From Prevotella sp. (lineage in GTDB: Bacteria; Bacteroidota; Bacteroidia; Bacteroidales; Bacteroidaceae), in NCBI GenBank assembly GCA_017651265.1, contig JAGCDO010000061.1, positions 1-49,120 on the forward strand: DNA of 49,120 nucleotides, in the 5' to 3' direction. The position numbers and the translations under genes were made by a program. Under the pieces are notes generated by a model. The model saw nothing but the letters and a program-made list of their open reading frames with translations. It was not told the origin of the DNA and ran no database searches. Below, piece after piece: positions 14,263-22,134 of this stretch. Every line of letters starts with the position of its first letter. Position 1 is the first letter of the stretch.

Positions 14263-16677
14263 ATGATGATACGAAGAATGTGCTTCATCCTGATGTGTCT
14301 GCTCCTGACATCGCTCGGTGTGCAGGCACAGAGTTTTACGCTGCAAGGTAAGGTGACCGATCAGGACAACAACCCTGTAGAGCTGGCCACTGTGTCGGTA
14401 TGGAAACAGGGGAAGGTGGCCATGACTAACCTGAAGGGAGAATTCAGTATGACGCTTCAGAGTGCTGACAGCGTGGAGGTTAAGTTCTCTATGATAGGTT
14501 ACAAGACCAAGACCCGTGTGCTGCGCCGACCACAAGGAAAGCAGACACTGCAGATCCAGCTGTTCGACGAGAGTAAGGAGCTGGGCGAGGTGGTGGTTAC
14601 GGAAAGAATCAGACAGACCGGCAGTACGCAGCAGCTTGACAAAAAGGATATCCAGAACGCCCCGTCGGCCACGGGTAATGCCGTGGAGGAGATGATTCAG
14701 GGACAAGCAGGCGTGAGTACGCACAGCGAACTGTCGAGTCAGTATAACGTTCGTGGAGGATCGTTCGACGAGAACTCTGTATATATCAATAATGTGGAAG
14801 TGTACCGTCCCTTCCTGGTACGCAGCGGTCAGCAGGAAGGACTCTCGGTGATCAATCCCGACATGGTGGAGAAGATCGGGTTCTCCACGGGTGGTTTCGA
14901 GGCTAAGTACGGCGATAAGATGTCGTCGGCCCTGGATATCCAATACAAACGTCCAAAGAAGTTCGAGGCCACCGCATCTGCCAGTCTGCTGGGTGCCAGC
15001 GCCTTCGTGGGCTTCGCCAACAAGAAGCTGACATGGAGCAACGGACTGCGTTACAAGACTACCCGCTACCTGCTGGGAACGATGGAGACGAAGGGTGAAT
15101 ACCAGCCCAACTTCCTGGATTACCAGACCTACCTCACCTACCAGCCCAACCAGCGGTGGAGCATTGAACTGATAGGTGATATCGCCGATAACCATTATCA
15201 GTTCGACCCGGAGGATCGTGAGACGAAGTTCGGTACCATGGAGAATGTGAAGTCGTTCCGCGTCTATTTTGATGGATGGGAGAAAGACCTCTTCCGCACG
15301 TATTTCGGTACCTTGAACATTACCCGCCATATCACCAACGACACCCATCTGTCGCTGATATACTCCACGTTCTACACCGATGAGCAGGAACGTTATGATA
15401 TTCAGGGACAGTACTGGCTTACTCAGACCGAGACAAGTGAGAACCTGGGCGTGGGTACCTATATGGAGCATGCGCGTAACTACCTGAAAGCCAACGTGCA
15501 GAGTTTCAAACTGATGCTGAAGCAAAAGGTGAAAAAACACGACCTGCAGACAGGTATTACCTATAAGATTGAACGGGTGAAGGAGTCATTAAGGGAATAT
15601 GAGATGCGCGACTCCAGCGGCTATAGCATCCCCCATACGGGTAAGGACCTGAATATGATCTATACCCTCGATGCAAGGAACGAGCTTCGTGCCAATCGAC
15701 TGGAGGTGTATGCGCAGGACACCTACCGCTTTACCAGTCCTGGCGAGCATACCCTGTTCACCTTGAACTACGGCGTGCGTTTCTCGCATTGGAACTTCAA
15801 CAGGGAGAGCTTAGTGAGTCCGCGCCTTTCTTTGGGCATCATCCCCGCCTTCAACCATGATGTCACCCTGCGCTTTGCCACCGGACTCTATTATCAGGCG
15901 CCATTCTTCAAGGAACTGCGTGATACATCGACCGTTAACGGCATTACCTACGCTACTTTGAACGAACGCGTGAAGAGTCAGCGGTCTATCCATTTCATTG
16001 CCGCCTACGAACAGCGGTTCAAGATGCTCGACCGCCCCTTCCAGTTCACAGCAGAAGCCTATTATAAGCTGCTCAACAACCTCGTGCCCTACACCGTGAA
16101 CAATGTGAAGATAGTCTATGATGCCAGTCAGCAATGCGGCGGTCATGCCATGGGTCTCGACCTGAAGCTCTATGGTGAGTTCGTGCCGGGCAGCGACTCG
16201 TGGCTTACCTTCTCGCTGATGGACACGAAGATGAAGATCAACGGTAAGCAGATTCCGTTGCCCACCGATCAGCGATGGGCCATGAACCTGTTCTTCACCG
16301 ATTACTTCCCCGGTACCGACCGCTGGAAAATGTCGCTGAAGCTGGCCTTTGCCGACGGTCTGCCGTTCAGTACGCCGCACAAAGGACTCGACAAGATGCC
16401 TTACCGCGCACCTGCCTACAAACGTGCCGACATCGGTATGAGCTATCGTCTGATCGGTCGTTCCAATATCGAGTCGCCCTACCCCATCACTACACCTACC
16501 ACACCTGCCAGCAAATGGGTGAAGAACGTGTGGCTGGGCATCGACTGCCTGAACCTCTTCGGCATCAACAACGTGAACTCGTATTATTGGATTACCGACG
16601 TAACCAGTCAGCAATACGCCGTTCCCAACTATCTTACTGGACGTCAGGTCAATGTGCGCGTTCTCGTAGAGTTTTAG
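14263..16677 (+). CDS. TonB-dependent outer-membrane receptor
   Basis: An 804-residue outer-membrane receptor. Signal peptide is MMIRRMCFILMCLLLTSLGV followed by QAQ. A carboxypeptidase-regulatory-like domain fills about residues 22-110 (TLQGKVTDQDNNPVELATVSV). The plug domain begins near residue 125, with SSQYNVRGGSFDENSVYINNVEV, and the 22-strand barrel follows, ending in the aromatic NVRVLVEF. It imports a substrate using TonB energy, but there is no SusD partner nearby, so it is not an obvious Sus pair; a metal, vitamin or oligosaccharide ligand is open. Starts with ATG 14263; an upstream TTG (14257) is unlikely. No clear -7 box was found in the gap shared with the GH43 gene. Confidence 0.85.
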   Translation: MMIRRMCFILMCLLLTSLGVQAQSFTLQGKVTDQDNNPVELATVSVWKQGKVAMTNLKGEFSMTLQSADSVEVKFSMIGYKTKTRVLRRPQGKQTLQIQLFDESKELGEVVVTERIRQTGSTQQLDKKDIQNAPSATGNAVEEMIQGQAGVSTHSELSSQYNVRGGSFDENSVYINNVEVYRPFLVRSGQQEGLSVINPDMVEKIGFSTGGFEAKYGDKMSSALDIQYKRPKKFEATASASLLGASAFVGFANKKLTWSNGLRYKTTRYLLGTMETKGEYQPNFLDYQTYLTYQPNQRWSIELIGDIADNHYQFDPEDRETKFGTMENVKSFRVYFDGWEKDLFRTYFGTLNITRHITNDTHLSLIYSTFYTDEQERYDIQGQYWLTQTETSENLGVGTYMEHARNYLKANVQSFKLMLKQKVKKHDLQTGITYKIERVKESLREYEMRDSSGYSIPHTGKDLNMIYTLDARNELRANRLEVYAQDTYRFTSPGEHTLFTLNYGVRFSHWNFNRESLVSPRLSLGIIPAFNHDVTLRFATGLYYQAPFFKELRDTSTVNGITYATLNERVKSQRSIHFIAAYEQRFKMLDRPFQFTAEAYYKLLNNLVPYTVNNVKIVYDASQQCGGHAMGLDLKLYGEFVPGSDSWLTFSLMDTKMKINGKQIPLPTDQRWAMNLFFTDYFPGTDRWKMSLKLAFADGLPFSTPHKGLDKMPYRAPAYKRADIGMSYRLIGRSNIESPYPITTPTTPASKWVKNVWLGIDCLNLFGINNVNSYYWITDVTSQQYAVPNYLTGRQVNVRVLVEF

Positions 16678-16709
16678 CACTATATTTTTGGAATAATTAA
16701 GCATCCATA

Positions 16710-16741
16710 TTTGGCGCATTGGAAAATAATACGTACCTTTG
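16710..16741 (+). promoter_or_regulatory. Promoter of the methylmalonyl-CoA operon
   Basis: TTTG (16710-16713), 20 bases, TACCTTTG (16734-16741). Leader about 33 bases to ATG 16780. Confidence 0.8.
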
Positions 16742-16779
16742 CGCCAACTATTTTATTCACGCTAATTATTTCATTCATC

Positions 16780-17184
16780 ATGAAGATTTCACACATCGAA
16801 CATTTAGGAATTGCAGTCCAGAGCATTGAAGAGGCTCTGCCGTACTTCAAGGAAGTACTGGGACTGGAGTGTTATGCTATTGAAACGGTGGAAGACCAGA
16901 AAGTGAAGACCGCCTTCTTGAAGTGCGGTGAGGTAAAACTTGAGCTGCTGGAGCCGACATCTCCTGAGAGCACTATCCAGAAATGGCTCGACAAAGGTAA
17001 CAAGGGAGTACATCATGTAGCTTTCTGCATCGAGGACGGTGTGGCTAATGCCTTGGCAGAAGTTTCCGAGAAGGGCGTACGCCTGATCGACCAAGCTCCT
17101 CGTAAAGGTGCCGAGAACCTGAACATCGCTTTCCTGCACCCGAAATCTACTTGCGGAATCCTGACCGAACTCTGTGAGCACTAA
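16780..17184 (+). CDS. mce: Methylmalonyl-CoA epimerase
   Basis: A 134-residue VOC-fold enzyme that interconverts R- and S-methylmalonyl-CoA in the succinate-propionate pathway. Starts MKISHIEHLGIAVQSIEEAL, with the metal ligand His in the first strand (HLGIAV), and later GVHHVAFCIEDGV (second His) and the C-terminal glutamate of CGILTELCEH. The length is usual for the family. A longer frame reaches into the promoter and is discarded. It leads an operon with the carboxyltransferase, a small subunit and a biotin carrier protein, whose combination fits methylmalonyl-CoA decarboxylation to propionyl-CoA. Confidence 0.92.
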   Translation: MKISHIEHLGIAVQSIEEALPYFKEVLGLECYAIETVEDQKVKTAFLKCGEVKLELLEPTSPESTIQKWLDKGNKGVHHVAFCIEDGVANALAEVSEKGVRLIDQAPRKGAENLNIAFLHPKSTCGILTELCEH

Positions 17185-17230
17185 TTTTCACAAATAGTCT
17201 TTTTAGGCAATTTGTCCAATTCATAAAACA

Positions 17231-18796
17231 ATGAGCAAACAATTAGAAAAGATCAAGAATCTTATCGCCAAGCGTGAGCAGGCTCGCCTTGGCGGTGGCG
17301 AGAAAGCCATTGAGAAACAGCATGCACGTGGTAAATACACTGCCCGTGAGCGTATTGACATGCTGCTCGACGAAGGAAGTTTTGAGGAAGTTGACATGTT
17401 CAAGCTTCACCGCTGCACCAACTTCGGTATGGAGAAGAAACAGTTCCTGGGCGACGGTGTCGTTGCCGGTAGCGGAACAATTGATGGTCGGTTGGTATAT
17501 GTCTTCGCACAGGATTTCACCGTAAACGGTGGTTCTCTGTCTGAGACCATGGCAGAGAAGATCTGCAAGGTGATGGACCTCGGTATGAAGATGGGTGCTC
17601 CCGTGATCGGTATCAACGACTCTGGTGGTGCACGTATCCAGGAAGGTATCAACGCCTTGGGTGGCTACGCTGAGATCTTCGAGCGTAATATCCTGGCATC
17701 AGGTGTAATCCCGCAGATCAGCGGTATCTTCGGTCCTTGTGCAGGTGGTGCTGTATATTCTCCCGCCCTCACCGACTTCACCTTGATGATGGAGAACACA
17801 TCATATATGTTCCTGACCGGTCCGAAGGTGGTGAAGTCAGTAACAGGCGAGGATGTTGACCAAGAGCACTTAGGTGGTGCCAGCGTACACTCTACCAAGA
17901 GTGGTGTGACACATTTCACCGCATCTACTGAGGAAGAGGCTATCGAGATGATCAAGACGCTCTTGAGCTATATCCCCAGCAACAATATGGAGCAGGCTCC
18001 GCTGAAGGAGTGCACAGACCCCATCAACCGTATGGAAGACAGTTTGAACGAGATTCTGCCCGACGATCCGAACCAGGCATACGACATGTACAAGGTGATT
18101 GGTGCCGTGGTGGATAACGGAGAGTTCTTCGAGGTTCAGCCTAAGTTCGCCAAGAACATCATCGTAGGTTTCGCCCGTTTCAACGGTCAGAGCGTAGGTA
18201 TCGTAGCTAACCAGCCTTCTTGCTATGCTGGTGTGCTCGACGTGAACGCCAGTCGTAAGGGTGCTCGTTTCGTACGTTTCTGCGATGCTTTCAATATTCC
18301 TATTGTATCACTGGTTGACGTTCCCGGATTCCTTCCCGGAACAGGTCAGGAGTACAACGCCGTCATCCTGCACGGAGCTCAGTTGCTCTATGCTTACGGT
18401 GAGGCCACAGTACCTAAGGTAACCGTTACCCTGCGTAAGAGCTATGGTGGTAGCCATATCGTGATGGGCTGTAAGCAGCTCCGCACCGATGTCAACTACG
18501 CTTGGCCGAATGCTGAGATCGCCGTGATGGGTGCCTCTGGTGCCGTTGCAGTGCTCTATGCTAAGGAAGCCAAGGCCAAGAAGGAAGCTGGCGAGGATGT
18601 ACGCGCATTCATTGCCGAGAAGGAAGAGGAGTATTCAGATCTCTTCGCTAATCCGTATCAGGCAGCCAAGTATGGCTACATCGACGACGTGATTGAGCCG
18701 CGCAACACCCGCTTCCGCATCTGTCGTGCTCTGGCACAGCTGGCCACCAAGCGCCAGGGTCTGCCGGCTAAGAAGCACGGTAACATTCCGATGTAA
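17231..18796 (+). CDS. mmdA: Acyl-CoA carboxyltransferase (methylmalonyl-CoA decarboxylase alpha)
   Basis: A 521-residue carboxyltransferase of the propionyl-CoA carboxylase beta / MmdA family. It shows [19 protein letters not shown] near the start, the crotonase-type oxyanion region [10 protein letters not shown] (about 128-137), and [15 protein letters not shown] and [13 protein letters not shown] in the second domain. The enzyme transfers carboxyl between biotin and (methyl)malonyl-CoA. The neighbours (mce upstream, a biotin carrier and an MmdE-like protein downstream) favour the decarboxylase role over carboxylase. No biotin carboxylase gene is near. Sits 46 bases after mce. Confidence 0.88.
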   Translation: MSKQLEKIKNLIAKREQARLGGGEKAIEKQHARGKYTARERIDMLLDEGSFEEVDMFKLHRCTNFGMEKKQFLGDGVVAGSGTIDGRLVYVFAQDFTVNGGSLSETMAEKICKVMDLGMKMGAPVIGINDSGGARIQEGINALGGYAEIFERNILASGVIPQISGIFGPCAGGAVYSPALTDFTLMMENTSYMFLTGPKVVKSVTGEDVDQEHLGGASVHSTKSGVTHFTASTEEEAIEMIKTLLSYIPSNNMEQAPLKECTDPINRMEDSLNEILPDDPNQAYDMYKVIGAVVDNGEFFEVQPKFAKNIIVGFARFNGQSVGIVANQPSCYAGVLDVNASRKGARFVRFCDAFNIPIVSLVDVPGFLPGTGQEYNAVILHGAQLLYAYGEATVPKVTVTLRKSYGGSHIVMGCKQLRTDVNYAWPNAEIAVMGASGAVAVLYAKEAKAKKEAGEDVRAFIAEKEEEYSDLFANPYQAAKYGYIDDVIEPRNTRFRICRALAQLATKRQGLPAKKHGNIPM

Positions 18797-18819
18797 TAGG
18801 TGAAATAAAACAAATCATT

Positions 18820-18978
18820 ATGGGAAAAGTCAATAACGAAGTGTATGCCGCTATCGCTCTTGCCATGCATGAGTTCCAAGGCAACAACGTGCACGATAAG
18901 GAAACAGGCATCATCACCATCAAGGAGCACCACACCGATTGGGCTTCACGCATGCTGACCATGACCCAACATCCTTAA
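18820..18978 (+). CDS. MmdE-like 52-residue subunit of the decarboxylase
   Basis: A 52-residue protein reading MGKVNNEVYAAIALAMHEFQ at its start, with HHTDWASRMLTMTQHP at the end. The pattern AAIA.A.HEFQG ... DWASRMLTM.Q.P resembles the soluble C-terminal tail of OadG/MmdD delta/gamma subunits. In Veillonella the small epsilon subunit MmdE (about 55 residues) is homologous to just that tail, and the arrangement here, between the carboxyltransferase and the biotin carrier, is what one would expect. There is no transmembrane anchor. The gap to each neighbour is about 14-23 bases, so it belongs to the operon. Confidence 0.7.
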   Translation: MGKVNNEVYAAIALAMHEFQGNNVHDKETGIITIKEHHTDWASRMLTMTQHP

Positions 18979-18992
18979 AACAAACAAACATT

Positions 18993-19433
18993 ATGAAAGA
19001 ATACAAGTATATTATTAATGGGACGGAGTATCAAGTCACCATCGGTGACATTGTCGAGAACATCGCCAACGTAACTGTCAATGGTGAGGATTACAAGGTA
19101 GAGATGGAGAAAGAGCCGGAACCTGAGAAGAAGAAGGTTGTCGTCAAGACTGGCGGCGCTGCTGCCCAGGCTGCTCCTGCTGCCGCTGCAGCCCCTGCTG
19201 CCAGCGGACCTGTCAACACCTCCAATGCCCTGAAGGCACCACTGCCGGGCGTCATCATCGATGTAAAGGTAGCCGTTGGCGACACCGTTGCCGCTGGCGA
19301 TACCGTTGTCGTTCTCGAAGCCATGAAGATGGCCAACAACCTCGATGCCGAGAAGGGCGGAAAGGTAACAGCCGTTCTGGTGAAAGTAGGCGACAGTGTC
19401 ATGGAAGACACCCCACTTGTTGTCATCGAATAA
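18993..19433 (+). CDS. mmdC: Biotin carrier protein of acyl-CoA decarboxylase
   Basis: A 146-residue biotin carrier. The first 55 residues (MKEYKYIINGTEYQVTIGDI) form a small beta domain, and an alanine/proline-rich swinging linker follows (about 62-88). The lipoyl/biotinyl domain has the biotinylation motif EAMKM at about residues 110-114 in VVVLEAMKMANNL. The lysine is expected to carry biotin and to shuttle CO2 from methylmalonyl-CoA. It ends the operon, with a terminator immediately after. The start at 18993 is chosen because the longer frame overlaps the preceding gene. Confidence 0.88.
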   Translation: MKEYKYIINGTEYQVTIGDIVENIANVTVNGEDYKVEMEKEPEPEKKKVVVKTGGAAAQAAPAAAAAPAASGPVNTSNALKAPLPGVIIDVKVAVGDTVAAGDTVVVLEAMKMANNLDAEKGGKVTAVLVKVGDSVMEDTPLVVIE

Positions 19434-19456
19434 CCTTTCATAAGGAACCATTATTC

Positions 19457-19490
19457 AAAGGCACGAGGTCTCGCACCCCGTGCCTTTTTT
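19457..19490 (+). terminator. Terminator of the methylmalonyl-CoA operon
   Basis: AAAGGCACG (19457-19465) pairs with CGTGCCTTT (19479-19487), followed by T residues. It shows that the operon ends without an mmdB gene. Confidence 0.85.
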
Positions 19491-19590
19491 GTATGTATTC
19501 TTAGTCTCTTTCTCATCTTTGTGGAGTGCTGTATTCCTCTGAAAACACGTTAAAGAAACAAAAAGTCACGGCTATGTGGATTTTTTTTTG

Positions 19591-19598
19591 TATCTTTG
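19591..19598 (+). promoter_or_regulatory. Promoter -7 box for GT5-like gene
   Basis: TATCTTTG; the 20-base-upstream region lacks a clear TTTG. Leader about 45 bases. Confidence 0.55.
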
Positions 19599-19647
19599 CA
19601 CATAATTTGCGAAGAGAGTGCATCTCTGCATCAAAAAAAGAATCATC

Positions 19648-20472
19648 ATGAAGGCAAAGAAGGTATTATTCATCAATCAGGAGATAACCCCGTATGTTCC
19701 CGATAGTGAATTGTCACTGCTCGGACGAAACCTCCCTCAGGCCATTCAGGAGAAAGGCTATGAGATTCGCACGTTCATGCCCAAATGGGGAAACATCAAT
19801 GAACGACGCGGTCAGTTGCATGAAGTAATCCGTCTTTCGCGCATGATGCTGATCATCGATGAGACCGACCATCCGCTGATCATCAAGGTAGCCTCGATTC
19901 CGCAGACGCGCATTCAGGTGTACTTCATCGACAACGATGACTATTTCACCAAGCGACAGATGGAGGCTGATGAGAACGGTGAGGAATATAGCGACAACGG
20001 TGAGCGTGCCATCTTCTTCGCCCGCGGCGTACTGGAGACGGTGAAGAAACTGCGCTGGGTGCCCGATATCATCCACTGTCAGGGTTGGATGAGCGCCGTG
20101 ATTCCACTGTATATCAAGACCGCTTATCACGAGGAGCCTTCGTTTGCTAATACGAAGGTTATTACCTCGCTCTGCAGCAAGGAACTGAAGAACGATCTGG
20201 GTGAGCGCTTCAAGGACTGCATCGTATTCAAGGATGCTAAGCGAGAGTTGCTCGATGCCTATAAGGATCCGTTCGACTTTGCCGAGCTGAGTAAGTTGGC
20301 CATCGACTATTCGGATGGTGTGGTGGAAGCTGGTGACAAAGTGAACCCAGAACTTGTGCAGTATGCCATCGACAAAGGAAAGCCTGTGATGCGCTATCCA
20401 GGCGAAGAGAATATCAGTGAGCCGTACGACCTGTTCTACGATGAGGTGTATGGCGACGAGATTGAAGGATAA
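19648..20472 (+). CDS. Glycogen/starch-synthase-like N-domain protein (GT5 N-half only)
   Basis: A 274-residue protein similar to the N-terminal Rossmann half of glycogen/starch synthases (GT5), beginning MKAKKVLFINQEITPYVP. It keeps LGRNLPQAIQEKGYEIRTFMPKWGNINERR and the DIIHCQGWMSA segment, but the place of the K-T-G-G-L ADP-glucose motif reads VPDSELSLLGRNLPQ. The GT1-like C-terminal half is absent, which is about 200 residues shorter than real synthases. It is followed 13 bases later by the DUF4270 gene. Bacteroidales have this short form often next to DUF4270 and pantothenate genes. It is unlikely to be a catalytic glycogen synthase; function unknown. Confidence 0.75.
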   Translation: MKAKKVLFINQEITPYVPDSELSLLGRNLPQAIQEKGYEIRTFMPKWGNINERRGQLHEVIRLSRMMLIIDETDHPLIIKVASIPQTRIQVYFIDNDDYFTKRQMEADENGEEYSDNGERAIFFARGVLETVKKLRWVPDIIHCQGWMSAVIPLYIKTAYHEEPSFANTKVITSLCSKELKNDLGERFKDCIVFKDAKRELLDAYKDPFDFAELSKLAIDYSDGVVEAGDKVNPELVQYAIDKGKPVMRYPGEENISEPYDLFYDEVYGDEIEG

Positions 20473-20485
20473 TAATTTTGATTCA

Positions 20486-21991
20486 ATGAAAGCAAGATTT
20501 CTGGCAGGACTGGTGCTGCTTGTGATGGCACTGACATCCTGCGATGAGACAACAGAGACGATCGGTTCGTCACTCACGGATAACATGGACTTCCTGAAGA
20601 TTACCACAGACAGTTTCAAGGTAACTTCACGCTCCATCATTGCCGATTCTGTCCTTTCACGCAACGCTATGGGGTATCTCGGCAGGATCAAAGATCCTGA
20701 GACGGGTGCTTATGTAACAGGCGACTTCATGGTGCAGTTCAATTCCATCGACACGAAGGCGTTCCCCGTGCAAGACAGTATCATGAGCAGAATCAACGGT
20801 GAAGTGGTAGCCGACTCCTGTATTGTCAACCTCTACTATAGCAACTTCTTTGGTGATTCACTCTCTACCATGAAGCTCACCGCCTATGAGATGGCGAAGC
20901 CCTTGGAAGAGAACATGATGTATTACTCGAACTACGATCCCTTCGCCAACGGTTATATCCGCGAGGATGGCATCAAGGTTGATAAGGTGTTCACACTGGC
21001 CGACCAAAATGTGGACGATAGTTTGCGCACCACAGCCGACTTCCTGCCGAGCATCCACCTTGCGCTGAACGATCCTTATACCGACAGCGAAGGTAAGACA
21101 TACAACAATTTCGGTACGTATGTGATGCGTAAGTACTTCGAGAACCCGAACTATTTCAAGAACTCATATCAGTTTGTGCATCATGTATGTCCGGGCTTCT
21201 ACGTCAAGATCAAGGACGGAACAGGTGCCATGGCTTATGTGAACATCAGCTGGATGGTGGTCTATTTCAAGATCAAGGATGAGGACGGTAATGAGGAAGT
21301 GGGACGAACATCCTTCTCAGGAACAGAAGAGGTGCTGCAGACCACCCGTATCACCAACGACCAGCGGTCGATTGAGCGTCTGGCCAGCGACAACAGCTGT
21401 ACCTATATCAAGAGTCCGGCAGGTATCTTCACTGAGCTCACGCTCCCCGTTGACGAGATTATCAATAATCACGAGAACGATACGCTGAATACAGCACGTC
21501 TGTCGCTGACGAAGATGATAGACTGGAGTGACTCAGATTACAAGTTCAACCTGCCCACCTATCTGCTCATGGTTCCCAAAGACAGTCTGTACACCTTCTT
21601 CGAGAAGAACAGTCTGCCGAACAACATCACCTCTTATGTAAAGGAGCGCGACCACACGTCCATCAGCACCGGTAGTAGCTACTATAGTCAAAGGGTGATC
21701 AAGAAGTACAAGGACAGCTATACCTTCGATAATATCTCCAACCTGATTCGTCACATGGCGGAGGCAAAGAAGAAGGGTGGCAGCGATTATACCATCACGC
21801 ATCCCAACTGGAACAAGGTGGTAATCGTGCCGGTTACAGTGAATACCACGACGACTACCAGCGGCGGTACTGCCATCAGTAGGGTGATGAACGACATGTC
21901 ACCCACCAGTCTGCGCCTGGTAGGCGGCAGCGAGAATGTAAATGGCGACATCCACATCAGCGTGATCTATAGTAAGTTCTCGAACAAATAA
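20486..21991 (+). CDS. DUF4270 lipoprotein
   Basis: A 501-residue lipoprotein. The signal is MKARFLAGLVLLVMALTSC with lipidated Cys19. The body is a beta-rich mixed domain characteristic of the DUF4270 family (motifs SSLTDNMDFLKITTDSF near the start, YLGRIKDPETGAYVTGDFM). Function of the family is unknown; exposed location in periplasm or outer membrane is inferred from the lipobox. The upstream frame overlapping the GT5-like gene is not used; ATG 20486 lies 13 bases after the preceding stop. It is followed 8 bases later by a 42-residue gene. Confidence 0.8.
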   Translation: MKARFLAGLVLLVMALTSCDETTETIGSSLTDNMDFLKITTDSFKVTSRSIIADSVLSRNAMGYLGRIKDPETGAYVTGDFMVQFNSIDTKAFPVQDSIMSRINGEVVADSCIVNLYYSNFFGDSLSTMKLTAYEMAKPLEENMMYYSNYDPFANGYIREDGIKVDKVFTLADQNVDDSLRTTADFLPSIHLALNDPYTDSEGKTYNNFGTYVMRKYFENPNYFKNSYQFVHHVCPGFYVKIKDGTGAMAYVNISWMVVYFKIKDEDGNEEVGRTSFSGTEEVLQTTRITNDQRSIERLASDNSCTYIKSPAGIFTELTLPVDEIINNHENDTLNTARLSLTKMIDWSDSDYKFNLPTYLLMVPKDSLYTFFEKNSLPNNITSYVKERDHTSISTGSSYYSQRVIKKYKDSYTFDNISNLIRHMAEAKKKGGSDYTITHPNWNKVVIVPVTVNTTTTTSGGTAISRVMNDMSPTSLRLVGGSENVNGDIHISVIYSKFSNK

Positions 21992-21999
21992 CCCTCGCG

Positions 22000-22128
22000 A
22001 TGGCAGATAACTATCTGGAACGACATCAGGAGGACTATGAGGTCAGAAAGGCGGAATGGCTCAGGAAGAGGAAACATCTTCCCAAGCTGAAGAAAAAGCT
22101 GGAGCGCCCTGACGACGAAGCGTTATAG
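22000..22128 (+). CDS. 42-residue charged protein, unknown
   Basis: A tiny, strongly charged, probably helical protein, MADNYLERHQEDYEVRKAEW at its start and KLKKKLERPDDEAL at its end. It begins 8 bases after the DUF4270 stop and ends 6 bases before the convergent pcrA stop. Similar short MADNYLE-type proteins are common in Bacteroidales, which is my memory and not proof. No domain is known to me. Confidence 0.55.
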   Translation: MADNYLERHQEDYEVRKAEWLRKRKHLPKLKKKLERPDDEAL

Positions 22129-22134
22129 AGCGCC

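Noticed and set aside
14254-15540. A 428-residue open frame opposite the TonB receptor gene
   Set aside because: The receptor frame has domains, signal peptide and plug; this one has none, and starts within nothing like a promoter.
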